In this document: in pieces, positions 63,203-64,000 of the stretch | Layout: every line of letters starts with the position of its first letter | Numbering within the stretch: position 1 is the stretch's first letter | From: Haliclona indistincta | Taxonomy: Eukaryota; Porifera; Demospongiae; Haplosclerida; Chalinidae | Direction of reading: 5' to 3' | Assembly (NCBI GenBank): GCA_964017065.1 | Contig: OZ024786.1 | Coordinates: 7,817,047 to 7,881,046, forward strand | DNA length: 64,000 bases | Notes under the pieces: model-generated | What the model was told of the DNA's origin: nothing | Seen by the model: only the letters and a program-made list of their open reading frames with translations | The model's database searches: none | Translations under genes and position numbers: made by a program

Positions 63203-64000
63203 TCAGATGATAATGATAATGATGATGTGCTCAGCAGGCTCACTCTCTAGTTCCATACCATTAGCTTTAGCTTGTACTGGCAAGGTTACCTCTAGACAAA
63301 GCCCCATCAAATGTCTTACACACCCACTGTTTACCTTCACTAGTAACATAAGTATGCTCACACAATTCCCCCAACAACTCTGGGCTGGCTTTAGTGTACT
63401 TGGTAGGATTGAAACCAATTACTGAGTGTCTGTACAACATCCTATGACAACATGTACACACATAATCTGGACCCACTTTCACTTTAGCCAGAAATTCCTG
63501 AATGAGCTTTTCAATAGATTTTGGCTGTGCTCTGGTATTGGCTATCAAACAACGGTTCTTTGCTCTATGCTGTTCAGATTCACTGCGACTTTCATTAGCT
63601 CTCTTTTCAGCTTAACGCAGCCTATTACAAGCTCTACGCTGTTCAGATTCACTAGCACTCTCACTAGCTCTGTTTTTAGCCTAACTCAGCCTATTAGAAG
63701 CTCTACGCTCTTCAGCTTCACTAAAACTTTCTTTAGCTATACAAAGGATTTTATATTTCTGTCATTCAATTTACGCACAGAAGCTTCACCATCACTCTCA
63801 CAAGCTCTCTTTCTTGCCTTCCTTTCCCTATCACAAGCCGTACGCAACTCACTACTCTCCACAGTCTCAGGTCTATCTCTGCTCTTTCTCATCGCACACT
63901 TCTTGCTATTCTTACTACTGCTGAAAACATGGCCACACGCGTCGCATACAGACTTCCTACAGTGTAGAATATGCTTGCACACACAGCAGACTTTGTGCAA
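63203..64000 (-). pseudogene. Helitron-type transposon protein, N-terminal part, cut by the window edge
   Basis: From the right edge: H-K-V-C-C-V-C-K-H-I-L-H and S-V-C-D-A-C-G-H-V-F-S-S, a Cys-rich zinc-binding start, then a basic repeat region (A-R-K-R-A-C-E-S-D-G-E-A). After 66-bp repeats that contain two or three in-frame stops comes E-K-L-I-Q-E-F-L-A-K-V-K-V-G-P-D-Y-V-C-T-C-C-H-R-M-L-Y-R, then W-V-C-K-T-F-D-G-A-L-S-R-G. The G-P-x-x-x-C-x-x-C-x-R-x-x-(F/Y)-R and C-x-x-C-x-x-x-L-x-x-G pattern is the entry part of Helitron/Pif1 transposon proteins in animals. A frame change near 63.27 kb leads into A-K-A-N-G-M-E-L. The Rep and helicase parts are absent. The gene extends beyond the right edge. 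Confidence 0.65.
63549..63736. repeat. 66-bp coding repeats within the Helitron N-terminus
   Basis: Three units beginning gctctacgctgttcagattc (with variants gctctatgctgttcagattc and gctctacgctcttcagcttc) occur at roughly 66-bp spacing. On the minus strand they code for E-S-E-Q-R-R-A-C-N-R-L-type repeats, a known feature of this protein class. Two units have a TAA where related proteins would have Lys or Gln. Confidence 0.75.

Noticed and set aside
1..64000. rRNA, tRNA or snRNA genes
   Set aside because: No conserved core (for example tRNA A and B boxes with a cloverleaf, or rRNA signature words) was noticed on either strand; a covariance-model search would be needed to be certain.

Overview
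This window reads as nuclear DNA of an animal, most likely a marine invertebrate; a demosponge would fit, but a cnidarian cannot be excluded from sequence alone. The reasons are the AT-rich composition, the lack of operons or bacterial start signals, several reading frames joined only by short GT-AG introns of about 50-190 bp, and a dense mixture of eukaryotic transposon families. I found no rRNA, tRNA, CRISPR array or convincing single-copy host gene. Nearly everything that can be read is mobile DNA in different stages of decay.

Layout. 1-10 kb: mostly anonymous sequence with tandem repeats, plus a minus-strand run of transposon-type exons (DUF6589-like fragment 3.98-4.19 kb, P-loop exon 4.83-5.07 kb, RPA-like OB-fold protein 5.58-6.16 kb, Cys-rich exons 6.4-7.7 kb) and a 93-bp coding minisatellite at 9.25-9.6 kb. 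10.35-13.24 kb: a complete piggyBac element with TTAA target duplications, matching ends and a three-exon transposase of 580 residues; this is the best-preserved gene here. 13.4-14.2 kb: Ty3/gypsy gag remnant joined to a repeat that recurs at 30.7 kb. 16.06-17.65 kb: C-terminal part of a LINE with a CCHC knuckle and a restriction-like endonuclease. 20.2-21.6 kb: an unrecognised spliced gene with a 60-bp Ser/Pro repeat and one nonsense codon. 22.5-22.93 kb: the 5' end of a second piggyBac. 23.7-24.0 kb: CACTA/Plavaka-type transposase piece.

24-29 kb holds non-autonomous elements: a TA-flanked MITE (24.09 kb), a foldback element with 225-bp arms (24.61-25.63 kb), a piggyBac derivative lacking its catalytic core but keeping a 292-codon frame (26.43-27.71 kb) and a second foldback (28.4-29.0 kb). 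30-34.5 kb: pieces of gag, integrase and a third transposase type. 36.07-37.46 kb: an almost intact tyrosine recombinase of the Crypton/DUF3504 kind, with a 140-bp palindrome just upstream of its start. 37.8-39.4 kb: a LINE reverse transcriptase with an internal insertion.

43.6-47.5 kb is the most unusual part: a long minus-strand gene, degraded by stops and frame changes, with terminal zinc fingers and a DDE-like core. It matches in order and motif content a large protein family that I remember from mushroom genomes, not from animals. 48-64 kb is again a mosaic: gypsy integrase tail, second DUF7869-like transposase, a proline-rich gene over a GC-rich minisatellite, a LINE tail, a Tigger-type MITE at 56.3 kb, a second RPA-like gene (62.55-63.15 kb) and a Helitron N-terminal region running off the right edge.

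The genes do not form a pathway. The common theme is superposed insertion of DNA transposons (piggyBac, pogo/Tigger-like, CACTA-like, Helitron, Crypton, unnamed DDE families) and retroelements (Ty3, DIRS-like, two LINE types). Family names rest on motif recall without database searches.
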